Positions 1-10,751 are shown, counted from the stretch's first letter. The stretch: 64,000 nucleotides of DNA from Hydractinia symbiolongicarpus (GCF_029227915.1 NC_079886.1:992001-1056000), one strand, 5' to 3'. Program-made: numbers and translations. Notes: a model not told the origin generated them from the sequence alone.

Positions 1-203
1 CTCATGCGTTTTAGTGGTGAAAAAATAATTTAAAAAATCGTTCGGGAAATGAGTTTACTCCCTGGGTACTTTCTTTATACACATTCGACTATACGGGCCG
101 AGTACGGGATTTACGGGAAATCGCAGGTTTTCGTTTGCCGGCGATTAAACTTCTTTTATTTAGCGTCTCATCAAAAGTGAAAACATTTTTGAAAACTAAA
201 AGT
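1..203 (+). repeat. monomer class A
   Basis: Diagnostic marks are TTTATACACATTCGAC in place of the commoner TTTGTATACTTTTGAC, CGCAGG in the CGGG-rich centre, AAAAGTGAAAAC in the inverted repeat, and a terminal AACTAAAAGT where other classes have AACTACAAGT. Class A opens each HOR unit in 1-5882 (at 1, 1623, 2840, 3651, 4666). Related forms occur at 5883, 7101, 8927, 29411 and 32049. Confidence 0.9.
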
Positions 204-406
204 CTCATGCGTTTTAGTGGTGAAAAAATAATTTAAAAAATCGTTCGGGAAATGAGTTTACTCCCTGGGTACTTTCTTTGTATACTTTTGACTATACGGG
301 CCGAGTACGGGATTTACGGGAAATCGCGAGTTTTCGTTTGCCGGCGATTAAACATCTTTTATTTAGCGTCTCATCAAAAATAAAAACATTTTTGAAAACT
401 ACAAGT
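204..406 (+). repeat. monomer class B
   Basis: Marked by TTTGTATACTTTTGAC, CGCGAG in the centre, AAACATCTTTTATTTAGCG and AAAAATAAAAAC, which puts an A.C mismatch next to the inverted-repeat loop. It follows class A in full-length HOR units (204, 1826, 3854, 4869) and is missing from the 4-mer at 2840-3650. Confidence 0.88.
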
Positions 407-609
407 CTCATGCGTTTTAGTGGTGAAAAAATAATTTAAAAAATCGTTCAGGAAATGAGTTTACTCCCTGGGTACTTTCTTTGTATACTTTTGACTATAC
501 GGGCCGAGTACGGGATTTACGGGAAAGCGCGGGTTTTGGTTTGCCGGCAATTAAACTTCTTTAATTTAGCGTTTCATCAAAAATGAAAACATTTTTCAAA
601 ACTACAAGT
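407..609 (+). repeat. monomer class X
   Basis: Marked by CGTTCAGGAAATG, GGGAAAGCGCGGGTTTTGG, GCCGGCAATTAAAC and TTTAATTTAGCGTTTC. It is present in the 8-mers and 9-mers (407, 7507, 9333, 29817, 32455) and absent from the 6-, 4- and 5-mers at 1623-5882. The copies at 407 and 29817 share the private change CATTTTTCAAAAC, which ties these two loci together. Confidence 0.87.
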
Positions 610-811
610 CTCGTGCGTTTTAGTGGTGAAAAATAATTTAAAAAATCGTTCGGGAAATGAGTTTACTCCCTGGGTACTTTCTTTATACACATTCGACTAT
701 ACGGACCGAGTACGGGATTTACGGGAAATCGCAGGTTTTCGTTTGCCGGCGATTAAACATCTTTTATTTAGCGTCTCATCAAAAGTGAAAACATTTTTAA
801 AAACTACAAGT
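610..811 (+). repeat. monomer class A' (1-bp shorter here)
   Basis: It resembles class A (TTTATACACATTCGAC, CGCAGG, AAAAGTG) but has AAACATC and ends ACTACAAGT, and it begins CTCGTGCG. This copy lost one A near 630 (GTGAAAAATAA), making it 202 bp. The right-copy counterpart at 30020 keeps the base, so the loss came after the long duplication. It also has CGGACCGAG in both places. Confidence 0.86.
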
Positions 812-1014
812 CTCATGCGTTTTAGTGGTGAAAAAATAATTTAAAAAATCGTTCGGGAAATGAGTTTACTTCCTGGGTACTTTCTTTGTATACTTTTGAC
901 TATACGGGCCGAGTACGGGATTTACGGGAAATCGAGGGTTTTCGTTTGCCGGCGATTAAACATCTTTTATTTAGCGTCTCATCAAAAATAAAAACATTTT
1001 TGAAAACTACAAGT
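812..1014 (+). repeat. monomer class C
   Basis: Marked by GTTTACTTCCTGGG, AAATCGAGGGTTTTCG and AAACATC. It lies between A' and D in the 8-mer and between B and D in the 6-mers (2029, 5072). The same class recurs at 7912, 9738, 30223 and 32861. Confidence 0.87.
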
Positions 1015-1216
1015 CTCATGCGTTTTAGTGGTGAAAAAATAATATAAAAAATCGTTCGGGAAATGAATTTACTCCCTGGGTACTTTCTTTGTTTACTATG
1101 ACTCTGCGGGCCGAGTCCGGGATTTACGGGAAATCGCGGGTTTTCGTTTGCCGGCGATTAAACTTCTTTAATTTAGCGTTTCATCAAAAATGAAAACATT
1201 TTTTAAAACTACAAGT
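1015..1216 (+). repeat. monomer class D (202 bp)
   Basis: Marked by ATAATATAAAAAATCG, AATGAATTTACTCCC, TTTGTTTACTATGACTCTGCG, GAGTCCGGG and TTTAATTTAGCGTTTC, with CATTTTTTAAAAC at the inverted repeat. A 1-bp loss in the TTTGTTTACTATGAC segment makes it 202 bp, a useful register marker. Copies are at 2232, 3043, 5275, 9941, 30426 and 33064. Confidence 0.88.
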
Positions 1217-1419
1217 CTCATGCGTTTTAGTGGTGAAAAAATAATTTAAAAAATCGTTCGGGAAATGAGTTTACTCCCTGGCTACTTTCTTTATACACAT
1301 TCGACTATAAGGGCCGAGTACGGGATTTACGGGAAATCGCAGGTTTTCGTTTGCCGGCGTTAAAACTTCTTTTATTCAGCGTCTCATCAGAAATGAAAAT
1401 ATTTTTGAAAACTACAAGT
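1217..1419 (+). repeat. monomer class E
   Basis: Marked by CCCTGGCTACTTTC, ATTCGACTATAAGGGCC, GCCGGCGTTTAAAC (GCGTTAAAAC in this first copy), TTATTCAGCG, CATCAGAAATG and AAAATATTTTTG. It always precedes class F (2434, 3245, 4260, 5477, 10143, 30628, 33266). Confidence 0.88.
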
Positions 1420-1622
1420 CTCATGCGTTTTAGTGGTGAAAAAATAATTTGAAAAATCGTTCTGAAAATGAGTTTACCCACAAGGTACTTTCTTTGTATA
1501 CATTCGACTATAGGGGCCAAGCCCGGGATTTACAGAAAATCGCGGGTTTTCGTTTGCTGGCGATTAAACTTCTTTTATTCAGCGTCTCATCAAAAATGAA
1601 AATATTTTTGAAAACTACAAGT
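1420..1622 (+). repeat. monomer class F (diverged)
   Basis: One of the most distinctive classes: ATAATTTGAAAAATCG, CGTTCTGAAAATGAG, TTTACCCACAAGGTAC, CTATAGGGGCCAAGCCCGGG, ACAGAAAATCG and GTTTGCTGGCG. The change TTTAAA to TTTGAAA removes a stop and makes a TTG start, which explains the 68-codon open frame at this point in every F copy (2637, 3448, 4463, 5680, 10346, 30831, 33469). F-like relatives also occur at about 11,361, 13,999, 17,247, 21,900, 52,324, 55,163, 56,178, 56,787, 59,020 and 61,251. Confidence 0.9.
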
Positions 1623-2839
1623 CTCATGCGTTTTAGTGGTGAAAAAATAATTTAAAAAATCGTTCGGGAAATGAGTTTACTCCCTGGGTACTTTCTTTAT
1701 ACACATTCGACTATACGGGCCGAGTACGGGATTTACGGGAAATCGCAGGTTTTCGTTTGCCGGCGATTAAACTTCTTTTATTTAGCGTCTCATCAAAAGT
1801 GAAAACATTTTTGAAAACTAAAAGTCTCATGCGTTTTAGTGGTGAAAAAATAATTTAAAAAATCGTTCGGGAAATGAGTTTACTCCCTGGGTACTTTCTT
1901 TGTATACTTTTGACTATACGGGCCGAGTACGGGATTTACGGGAAATCGCGAGTTTTCGTTTGCCGGCGATTAAACATCTTTTATTTAGCGTCTCATCAAA
2001 AATAAAAACATTTTTGAAAACTACAAGTCTCATGCGTTTTAGTGGTGAAAAAATAATTTAAAAAATCGTTCGGGAAATGAGTTTACTTCCTGGGTACTTT
2101 CTTTGTATACTTTTGACTATACGGGCCGAGTACGGGATTTACGGGAAATCGAGGGTTTTCGTTTGCCGGCGATTAAACATCTTTTATTTAGCGTCTCATC
2201 AAAAATAAAAACATTTTTGAAAACTACAAGTCTCATGCGTTTTAGTGGTGAAAAAATAATATAAAAAATCGTTCGGGAAATGAATTTACTCCCTGGGTAC
2301 TTTCTTTGTTTACTATGACTCTGCGGGCCGAGTCCGGGATTTACGGGAAATCGCGGGTTTTCGTTTGCCGGCGATTAAACTTCTTTAATTTAGCGTTTCA
2401 TCAAAAATGAAAACATTTTTTAAAACTACAAGTCTCATGCGTTTTAGTGGTGAAAAAATAATTTAAAAAATCGTTCGGGAAATGAGTTTACTCCCTGGCT
2501 ACTTTCTTTATACACATTCGACTATAAGGGCCGAGTACGGGATTTACGGGAAATCGCAGGTTTTCGTTTGCCGGCGTTTAAACTTCTTTTATTCAGCGTC
2601 TCATCAGAAATGAAAATATTTTTGAAAACTACAAGTCTCATGCGTTTTAGTGGTGAAAAAATAATTTGAAAAATCGTTCTGAAAATGAGTTTACCCACAA
2701 GGTACTTTCTTTGTATACATTCGACTATAGGGGCCAAGCCCGGGATTTACAGAAAATCGCGGGTTTTCGTTTGCTGGCGATTAAACTTCTTTTATTCAGC
2801 GTCTCATCAAAAATGAAAATATTTTTGAAAACTACAAGT
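1623..2839 (+). repeat. 6-monomer HOR unit (A-B-C-D-E-F)
   Basis: A 1217-bp unit; by eye it matches 4666-5882 with no difference that I noticed, indicating very recent homogenisation. Length is six monomers minus the 1-bp loss in D. It differs from the 8-mer by absence of X and A'. Confidence 0.9.
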
Positions 2840-3650
2840 CTCATGCGTTTTAGTGGTGAAAAAATAATTTAAAAAATCGTTCGGGAAATGAGTTTACTCC
2901 CTGGGTACTTTCTTTATACACATTCGACTATACGGGCCGAGTACGGGATTTACGGGAAATCGCAGGTTTTCGTTTGCCGGCGATTAAACTTCTTTTATTT
3001 AGCGTCTCATCAAAAGTGAAAACATTTTTGAAAACTAAAAGTCTCATGCGTTTTAGTGGTGAAAAAATAATATAAAAAATCGTTCGGGAAATGAATTTAC
3101 TCCCTGGGTACTTTCTTTGTTTACTATGACTCTGCGGGCCGAGTCCGGGATTTACGGGAAATCGCGGGTTTTCGTTTGCCGGCGATTAAACTTCTTTAAT
3201 TTAGCGTTTCATCAAAAATGAAAACATTTTTTAAAACTACAAGTCTCATGCGTTTTAGTGGTGAAAAAATAATTTAAAAAATCGTTCGGGAAATGAGTTT
3301 ACTCCCTGGCTACTTTCTTTATACACATTCGACTATAAGGGCCGAGTACGGGATTTACGGGAAATCGCAGGTTTTCGTTTGCCGGCGTTTAAACTTCTTT
3401 TATTCAGCGTCTCATCAGAAATGAAAATATTTTTGAAAACTACAAGTCTCATGCGTTTTAGTGGTGAAAAAATAATTTGAAAAATCGTTCTGAAAATGAG
3501 TTTACCCACAAGGTACTTTCTTTGTATACATTCGACTATAGGGGCCAAGCCCGGGATTTACAGAAAATCGCGGGTTTTCGTTTGCTGGCGATTAAACTTC
3601 TTTTATTCAGCGTCTCATCAAAAATGAAAATATTTTTGAAAACTACAAGT
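2840..3650 (+). repeat. 4-monomer HOR derivative (A-D-E-F)
   Basis: An 811-bp unit lacking B and C. The A-specific TAAAAG (3036-3041) is followed by the D-specific ATAATATAAAA, so the exchange lies within about 3039-3071, a tract identical in all classes. It is a simple two-monomer deletion by unequal crossover. Confidence 0.88.
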
Positions 3651-4665
3651 CTCATGCGTTTTAGTGGTGAAAAAATAATTTAAAAAATCGTTCGGGAAAT
3701 GAGTTTACTCCCTGGGTACTTTCTTTATACACATTCGACTATACGGGCCGAGTACGGGATTTACGGGAAATCGCAGGTTTTCGTTTGCCGGCGATTAAAC
3801 TTCTTTTATTTAGCGTCTCATCAAAAGTGAAAACATTTTTGAAAACTAAAAGTCTCATGCGTTTTAGTGGTGAAAAAATAATTTAAAAAATCGTTCGGGA
3901 AATGAGTTTACTCCCTGGGTACTTTCTTTGTATACTTTTGACTATACGGGCCGAGTACGGGATTTACGGGAAATCGCGAGTTTTCGTTTGCCGGCGATTA
4001 AACATCTTTTATTTAGCGTCTCATCAAAAATAAAAACATTTTTGAAAACTACAAGTCTCATGCGTTTTAGTGGTGAAAAAATAATTTAAAAAATCGTTCG
4101 GGAAATGAGTTTACTTCCTGGGTACTTTCTTTGTATACTTTTGACTATACGGGCCGAGTCCGGGATTTACGGGAAATCGCGGGTTTTCGTTTGCCGGCGA
4201 TTAAACTTCTTTAATTTAGCGTTTCATCAAAAATGAAAACATTTTTTAAAACTACAAGTCTCATGCGTTTTAGTGGTGAAAAAATAATTTAAAAAATCGT
4301 TCGGGAAATGAGTTTACTCCCTGGCTACTTTCTTTATACACATTCGACTATAAGGGCCGAGTACGGGATTTACGGGAAATCGCAGGTTTTCGTTTGCCGG
4401 CGTTTAAACTTCTTTTATTCAGCGTCTCATCAGAAATGAAAATATTTTTGAAAACTACAAGTCTCATGCGTTTTAGTGGTGAAAAAATAATTTGAAAAAT
4501 CGTTCTGAAAATGAGTTTACCCACAAGGTACTTTCTTTGTATACATTCGACTATAGGGGCCAAGCCCGGGATTTACAGAAAACCGCGGGTTTTCGTTTGC
4601 TGGCGATTAAACTTCTTTTATTCAGCGTCTCATCAAAAATGAAAATATTTTTGAAAACTACAAGT
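3651..4665 (+). repeat. 5-monomer HOR derivative (A-B-C/D-E-F)
   Basis: A 1015-bp unit in which C and D are replaced by one hybrid (4057-4259). The hybrid begins as C (ACTTCCTGGG, GACTATACGGG) and ends as D (GAGTCCGGG, TTTAATTTAGCGTTTC). The F copy here has a private AAACCGCGGG near 4580. Confidence 0.9.
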
Positions 4666-5882
4666 CTCATGCGTTTTAGTGGTGAAAAAATAATTTAAAA
4701 AATCGTTCGGGAAATGAGTTTACTCCCTGGGTACTTTCTTTATACACATTCGACTATACGGGCCGAGTACGGGATTTACGGGAAATCGCAGGTTTTCGTT
4801 TGCCGGCGATTAAACTTCTTTTATTTAGCGTCTCATCAAAAGTGAAAACATTTTTGAAAACTAAAAGTCTCATGCGTTTTAGTGGTGAAAAAATAATTTA
4901 AAAAATCGTTCGGGAAATGAGTTTACTCCCTGGGTACTTTCTTTGTATACTTTTGACTATACGGGCCGAGTACGGGATTTACGGGAAATCGCGAGTTTTC
5001 GTTTGCCGGCGATTAAACATCTTTTATTTAGCGTCTCATCAAAAATAAAAACATTTTTGAAAACTACAAGTCTCATGCGTTTTAGTGGTGAAAAAATAAT
5101 TTAAAAAATCGTTCGGGAAATGAGTTTACTTCCTGGGTACTTTCTTTGTATACTTTTGACTATACGGGCCGAGTACGGGATTTACGGGAAATCGAGGGTT
5201 TTCGTTTGCCGGCGATTAAACATCTTTTATTTAGCGTCTCATCAAAAATAAAAACATTTTTGAAAACTACAAGTCTCATGCGTTTTAGTGGTGAAAAAAT
5301 AATATAAAAAATCGTTCGGGAAATGAATTTACTCCCTGGGTACTTTCTTTGTTTACTATGACTCTGCGGGCCGAGTCCGGGATTTACGGGAAATCGCGGG
5401 TTTTCGTTTGCCGGCGATTAAACTTCTTTAATTTAGCGTTTCATCAAAAATGAAAACATTTTTTAAAACTACAAGTCTCATGCGTTTTAGTGGTGAAAAA
5501 ATAATTTAAAAAATCGTTCGGGAAATGAGTTTACTCCCTGGCTACTTTCTTTATACACATTCGACTATAAGGGCCGAGTACGGGATTTACGGGAAATCGC
5601 AGGTTTTCGTTTGCCGGCGTTTAAACTTCTTTTATTCAGCGTCTCATCAGAAATGAAAATATTTTTGAAAACTACAAGTCTCATGCGTTTTAGTGGTGAA
5701 AAAATAATTTGAAAAATCGTTCTGAAAATGAGTTTACCCACAAGGTACTTTCTTTGTATACATTCGACTATAGGGGCCAAGCCCGGGATTTACAGAAAAT
5801 CGCGGGTTTTCGTTTGCTGGCGATTAAACTTCTTTTATTCAGCGTCTCATCAAAAATGAAAATATTTTTGAAAACTACAAGT
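4666..5882 (+). repeat. 6-monomer HOR unit (A-B-C-D-E-F)
   Basis: A 1217-bp unit, apparently identical to 1623-2839. Its F monomer (5680-5882) ends the A-F domain, and the next monomer at 5883 opens a different block. That same 5883 block follows the 8-mer directly in the right copy at 31034. Confidence 0.9.
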
Positions 5883-7100
5883 CTCATGCGTTTTAGTGGT
5901 GAAAAAATAATTTAAAAAATCGTTCGGGAAATGAGTTTACTCCCTGGGTACTTTCTTTATACACATTCGACTATACGGGCCGAGTACGGGATTTACGGGA
6001 AATCGCAGGTTTTCGTTTGCCGGCGTTTAAACTTCTTTTATTTAGCGTCTCATCAAAAGTGAAAACATTTTTGAAAACTACAAGTCTCATGCGTTTTAGT
6101 GGTGAAAAAATAATTTAAAAAATCGTTCGGGAAATGAGTTTACTCCCTGGGTACTTTCTTTGTATACTTTTGACTATACGGGCCGAGTACGGGATTTACG
6201 GGAAATCGCGGGTTTTCGTTTGCCGGCGATTAAACATCTTTTATTTAGCGTCTCATCAAAAATAAAAACATTTTTGAAAACTACAAGTCTCATGCGTTTT
6301 AGTGGTGAAAAAATAATTTAAAAAATCGTTCGGGAAATGAGTTTACTCCCTGGGTACTTTCTTTGTATACTTTTGACTATACGGGCAGAGTACGGGATTT
6401 ACGGGAAATCGCGGGTTTTGGTTTGCCGGCGATTAAACTTCTTTAATTTAGCGTTTCATCAAAAATGAAAACATTTTTTAAAACTACAAGTCTCATGCGT
6501 TTTAGTGGTGAAAAAATAATTTAAAAAATCGTTCGGGAAATGAGTTTACTCCCTGGGTACTTTCTTTATACACATTCGACTATACGGGCCGAGTACGGGA
6601 TTTACGGGAAATCGCAGGTTTTCGTTTGCCGGCGATTAAAAATCTTTTATTTAGCGTCTCATCAAAAATAAAAACACTTTTGAAAACTACAAGTCTCATG
6701 CGTTTTAGTGGTGAAAAAATAATTTAAAAAATCGTTCGGGAAATGAGTTTACTCCCTGGGTACTTTCTTTATACACATTCGACTATACGGGCCGAGTACG
6801 GGATTTACGGGAAATCGAGGGTTTTCGTTTGCCGGCGATTAAACATCTTTTATTTAGCGTCTCATCAAAAATGAAAATATTTTTGAAAACTACAAGTCTC
6901 ATGCGTTTTAGTGGTGAAAAAATAATTTAAAAAATCGTTCGGGAAATGAATTTACTCCCTGGGTACTTTGTTTGTATACTTTTGATTCTGCGTGCCGAGT
7001 CCGGGATTTACGGGAAATCGCGGGTTTTCGTTTGCCGGCGATTAAACTTCTTTAATTTAGCGTTTCATCAAAAATGAAAACATTTTTTAAAACTACAAGT
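5883..7100 (+). repeat. 6-monomer block A2-B2-Y-A3-Z-D2
   Basis: 1218 bp. A2 has GCGTTTAAAC with an A-like end; Y (6289-6491) has ACGGGCAGAG and GGGTTTTGG; A3 (6492-6694) has GATTAAAAATC and AAAACACTTTTG; Z has CGAGGG with AAAATATTTTTG; D2 (6898-7100) has TACTTTGTTTG and GATTCTGCGTGCCGAG. The block recurs at 27584-28801 (offset 21,701) and, one monomer shorter, at 31034-32048. Confidence 0.87.
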
Positions 7101-8926
7101 CTCATGCGTTTTAGTGGTGAAAAAATAATTTAAAAAATCGTTCGGGAAATGAGTTTACTCCCTGGGTACTTTCTTTATACACATTCGACTATACGGGCCT
7201 AGTACGGGATTTACGGGAAATCGCAGGTTTTCGTTTGCCGGCGATTAAACTTCTTTTATTTAGCGTCTCATCAAAAGTGAAAACATTTTTGAAAACTAAA
7301 AGTCTCATGCGTTTTAGTGGTGAAAAAATAATTTAAAAAATCGTTCGGGAAATGAGTTTACTCTCTGGGTACTTTCTTTGTATACTTTTGACTATACGGG
7401 CCGAGTACGGGATTTACGGGAAATCGCGAGTTTTCGTTTGCCGGCGATTAAACATCTTTTATTTAGCGTCTCATCAAAAATAAAAACATTTTTGAAAACT
7501 ACAAGTCTCATGCGTTTTAGTGGTGAAAAAATAATTTAAAAATCGTTCAGGAAATGAGTTTACTCCCTGGGTACTTTCTTTGTATACTTTTGACTATACG
7601 GGCCGAGTACGGGATTTACGGGAAAGCGCGGGTTTTGGTTTGCCGGCAATTAAACTTCTTTAATTTAGCGTTTCATCAAAAATGAAAACATTTTTTAAAA
7701 CTACAAGTCTCGTGCGTTTTAGTGGTGAAAAAATAATTTAAAAAATCGTTCGGGAAATGAGTTTACTCCCTGGGTACTTTCTTTATACACATTCGACTAT
7801 ACGGGCCGAGAACGGGATTTACGGGAAATCGCAGGTTTTCGTTTGCCGGCGATTAAACATCTTTTATTTAGCGTCTCATCAAAAGTGAAAACCTTTTTGA
7901 AAACTACAAGTCTCATGCGTTTTAGTGGTGAAAAAATAATTTAAAAAATCGTTCGGGAAATGAGTTTACTTCCTGGGTACTTTCTTTGTATACTTTTGAC
8001 TATACGGGCCGAGTACGGGATTTACGGGAAATCGAGGGTTTTCGTTTGCCGGCGATTAAACATCTTTTATTTAGCGTCTCATCAAAAATAAAAACATTTT
8101 TGAAAACTACAAGTCTCATGCGTTTTAGTGGTGAAAAAATAATATAAAAAATCGTTCGGGAAATGAGTTTACTTCCTGGGTACTTTCTTTGTATAATTTT
8201 GACTATACGGGCCGAGTCCGGGATTTACGGGAAATCGCGGGTTTTCGTTTGCCGGCGATTAAACTTCTTTAATTTAGCGTTTCATCAAAAATGAAAACAT
8301 TTTTTAAAACTACAAGTCTCATGCGTTTTAGTGGTGAAAAAATAATTTAAAAAATCGTTCGGGAAATGAGTTTACTCCTTGAGTATTTTCTTTGTATACT
8401 TTTGACTATACGGGCCGAGTACCGGATTTACGGGAAATCGCGGGTTTTCGTTTGCCGGCGATTAAACTTCTTTTATTCAGCGTCTTACCAAAAATGAAAA
8501 CATTTTTAAAAACTACAAGTCTCATGCGTTTTAGTGGTGAAAAAATAATTTAAAAAATCGTTCAGAAAATGAGTTTACTCACAGGGTGCTTTCTTTGTAT
8601 ACATTCGACTATAGGGGCCAAGCCCGGGATTTACAGGAAATCGCGGGTTTTCGTTTGCTGGCGATTAAACTTCTTTTATTCAGCGTCTCATCAAAAATGA
8701 AAATATTTTTGAAAACTACAAGTCTCATGCGTTTTAGTGGTGAAAAAATAATTTAAAAAATCGTTCGGGAAATGAATTTACTCCCTGGGTACTTTCTATG
8801 TATACTTTTGACTCTGCGGGCCGAGTCCGGGATTTACGGGAAATCGCGGGTTTTCGTTTGCGGGCGATTAAACTTCTTTAATTTAGCGTTTCATCAAAAA
8901 TGAAAACATTTTTTAAAACTACAAGT
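7101..8926 (+). repeat. 9-monomer HOR unit, first copy (A-B-X-A'-C-D'-W-F'-D3)
   Basis: 1826 bp. The first 1,065 or so bases match 8927 onward at an offset of exactly 1826, including GGGCCTAG (7196), the five-A variant TTTAAAAATCGTTCAGG (7534-7551) and GAGAACGGG (about 7808). D' (8115-8317) is a patchwork monomer. W (8318-8520) carries CTTGAGTATTTTC, F' (8521-8723) is an F variant with TTCAGAAAATG and ACAGGGTGC, and D3 (8724-8926) has TTTCTATGTATAC and GCGGGCGATT. Confidence 0.85.
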
Positions 8927-10751
8927 CTCATGCGTTTTAGTGGTGAAAAAATAATTTAAAAAATCGTTCGGGAAATGAGTTTACTCCCTGGGTACTTTCT
9001 TTATACACATTCGACTATACGGGCCTAGTACGGGATTTACGGGAAATCGCAGGTTTTCGTTTGCCGGCAATTAAACTTCTTTTATTTAGCGTCTCATCAA
9101 AAGTGAAAACATTTTTGAAAACTAAAAGTCTCATGCGTTTTAGTGGTGAAAAAATAATTTAAAAAATCGTTCGGGAAATGAGTTTACTCCCTGGGTACTT
9201 TCTTTGTATACTTTTGACTATACGGGCCGAGTACGGGATTTACGGGAAATCGCGAGTTTTCGTTTGCCGGCGATTAAACATCTTTTATTTAGCGTCTCAT
9301 CAAAAATAAAAACATTTTTGAAAACTACAAGTCTCATGCGTTTTAGTGGTGAAAAAATAATTTAAAAATCGTTCAGGAAATGAGTTTACTCCCTGGGTAC
9401 TTTCTTTGTATACTTTTGACTATACGGGCCGAGTACGGGATTTACGGGAAAGCGCGGGTTTTGGTTTGCCGGCAATTAAACTTCTTTAATTTAGCGTTTC
9501 ATCAAAAATGAAAACATTTTTTAAAACTACAAGTCTCGTGCGTTTTAGTGGTGAAAAAATAATTTAAAAAATCGTTCGGGAAATGAGTTTACTCCCTGGG
9601 TACTTTCTTTATACACATTCGACTATACGGGCCGAGAACGGGATTTACGGGAAATCGCAGGTTTTCGTTTGCCGGCGATTAAACATCTTTTATTTAGCGT
9701 CTCATCAAAAGTGAAAACCTTTTTGAAAACTACAAGTCTCATGCGTTTTAGTGGTGAAAAAATAATTTAAAAAATCGTTCGGGAAATGAGTTTACTTCCT
9801 GGGTACTTTCTTTGTATACTTTTGACTATACGGGCCGAGTACGGGATTTACGGGAAATCGAGGGTTTTCGTTTGCCGGCGATTAAACATCTTTTATTTAG
9901 CGTCTCATCAAAAATAAAAACATTTTTGAAAACTACAAGTCTCATGCGTTTTAGTGGTGAAAAAATAATATAAAAAATCGTTCGGGAAATGAATTTACTC
10001 CCTGGGTACTTTCTTTGTTTACTATGACTCTGCGGGCCGAGTCCGGGATTTACGGGAAATCGCGGGTTTTCGTTTGCCGGCGATTAAACTTCTTTAATTT
10101 AGCGTTTCATCAAAAATGAAAACATTTTTTAAAACTACAAGTCTCATGCGTTTTAGTGGTGAAAAAATAATTTAAAAAATCGTTCGGGAAATGAGTTTAC
10201 TCCCTGGCTACTTTCTTTATACACATTCGACTATAAGGGCCGAGTACGGGATTTACGGGAAATCGCAGGTTTTTGTTTGCCGGCGTTTAAACTTCTTTTA
10301 TTCAGCGTCTCATCAGAAATGAAAATATTTTTGAAAACTACAAGTCTCATGCGTTTTAGTGGTGAAAAAATAATTTGAAAAATCGTTCTGAAAATGAGTT
10401 TACCCACAAGGTACTTTCTTTGTATACATTCGACTATAGGGGCCAAGCCCGGGATTTACAGAAAATCGCGGGTTTTCGTTTGCTGGCGATTAAACTTCTT
10501 TTATTCAGCGTCTCATCAAAAATGAAAATATTTTTGAAAACTACAAGTCTCATGCGTTTTAGTGGTGAAAAAATAATTTAAAAAATCGTTCGGGAAATGA
10601 ATTTACTCCCTGGGTACTTTCTATGTATACTTTTGACTCTGCGGGCCGAGTCCGGGATTTACGGGAAATCGCGGGTTTTCGTTTGCGGGCGATTAAACTT
10701 CTTTAATTTAGCGTTTCATCAAAAATGAAAACATTTTTTAAAACTACAAGT
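8927..10751 (+). repeat. 9-monomer HOR unit, second copy (A-B-X-A'-C-D-E-F-D3)
   Basis: 1825 bp in which positions 7-8 are the ordinary E and F rather than W and F'. D3 at 10549-10751 shares TTTCTATGTATAC and GCGGGCGATT with 8724-8926. The right copy has only one such unit (32049-33874), so the left copy has one extra. Confidence 0.85.

Larger units (their letters stand above)
1..1622 (+). repeat. 8-monomer higher-order repeat (A-B-X-A'-C-D-E-F)
   Basis: Eight classes in order give 1622 bp. The same eight-class order is found at 8927-10548, 29411-31033 and 32049-33671. Removing X and A' gives the 6-mer that follows. The window may begin inside a longer block, since nothing left of base 1 is visible. 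Confidence 0.88.

Noticed and set aside
39-56. TTCGGGAAATGAG as a CENP-B box
   Set aside because: It has the TTCG and the central A of the mammalian box (NTTCGNNNNANNCGGGN) but AGTT where CGGG is required; no position in the consensus satisfies all core bases on either strand.
80-100. TTGACTATACGGG / TATAC motifs as promoters
   Set aside because: They are part of every monomer, with no adjacent gene and no conserved second element. Satellite transcription cannot be judged from sequence.
136-146. GCCGGC and AATCGC...GCGATT (consensus 119-124 / 141-146) as a second structured element
   Set aside because: Six-base arms with a 16-nt spacer, broken in several classes (GCGTTTAAAC, GGGAAAGCGC). 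Too weak to call.
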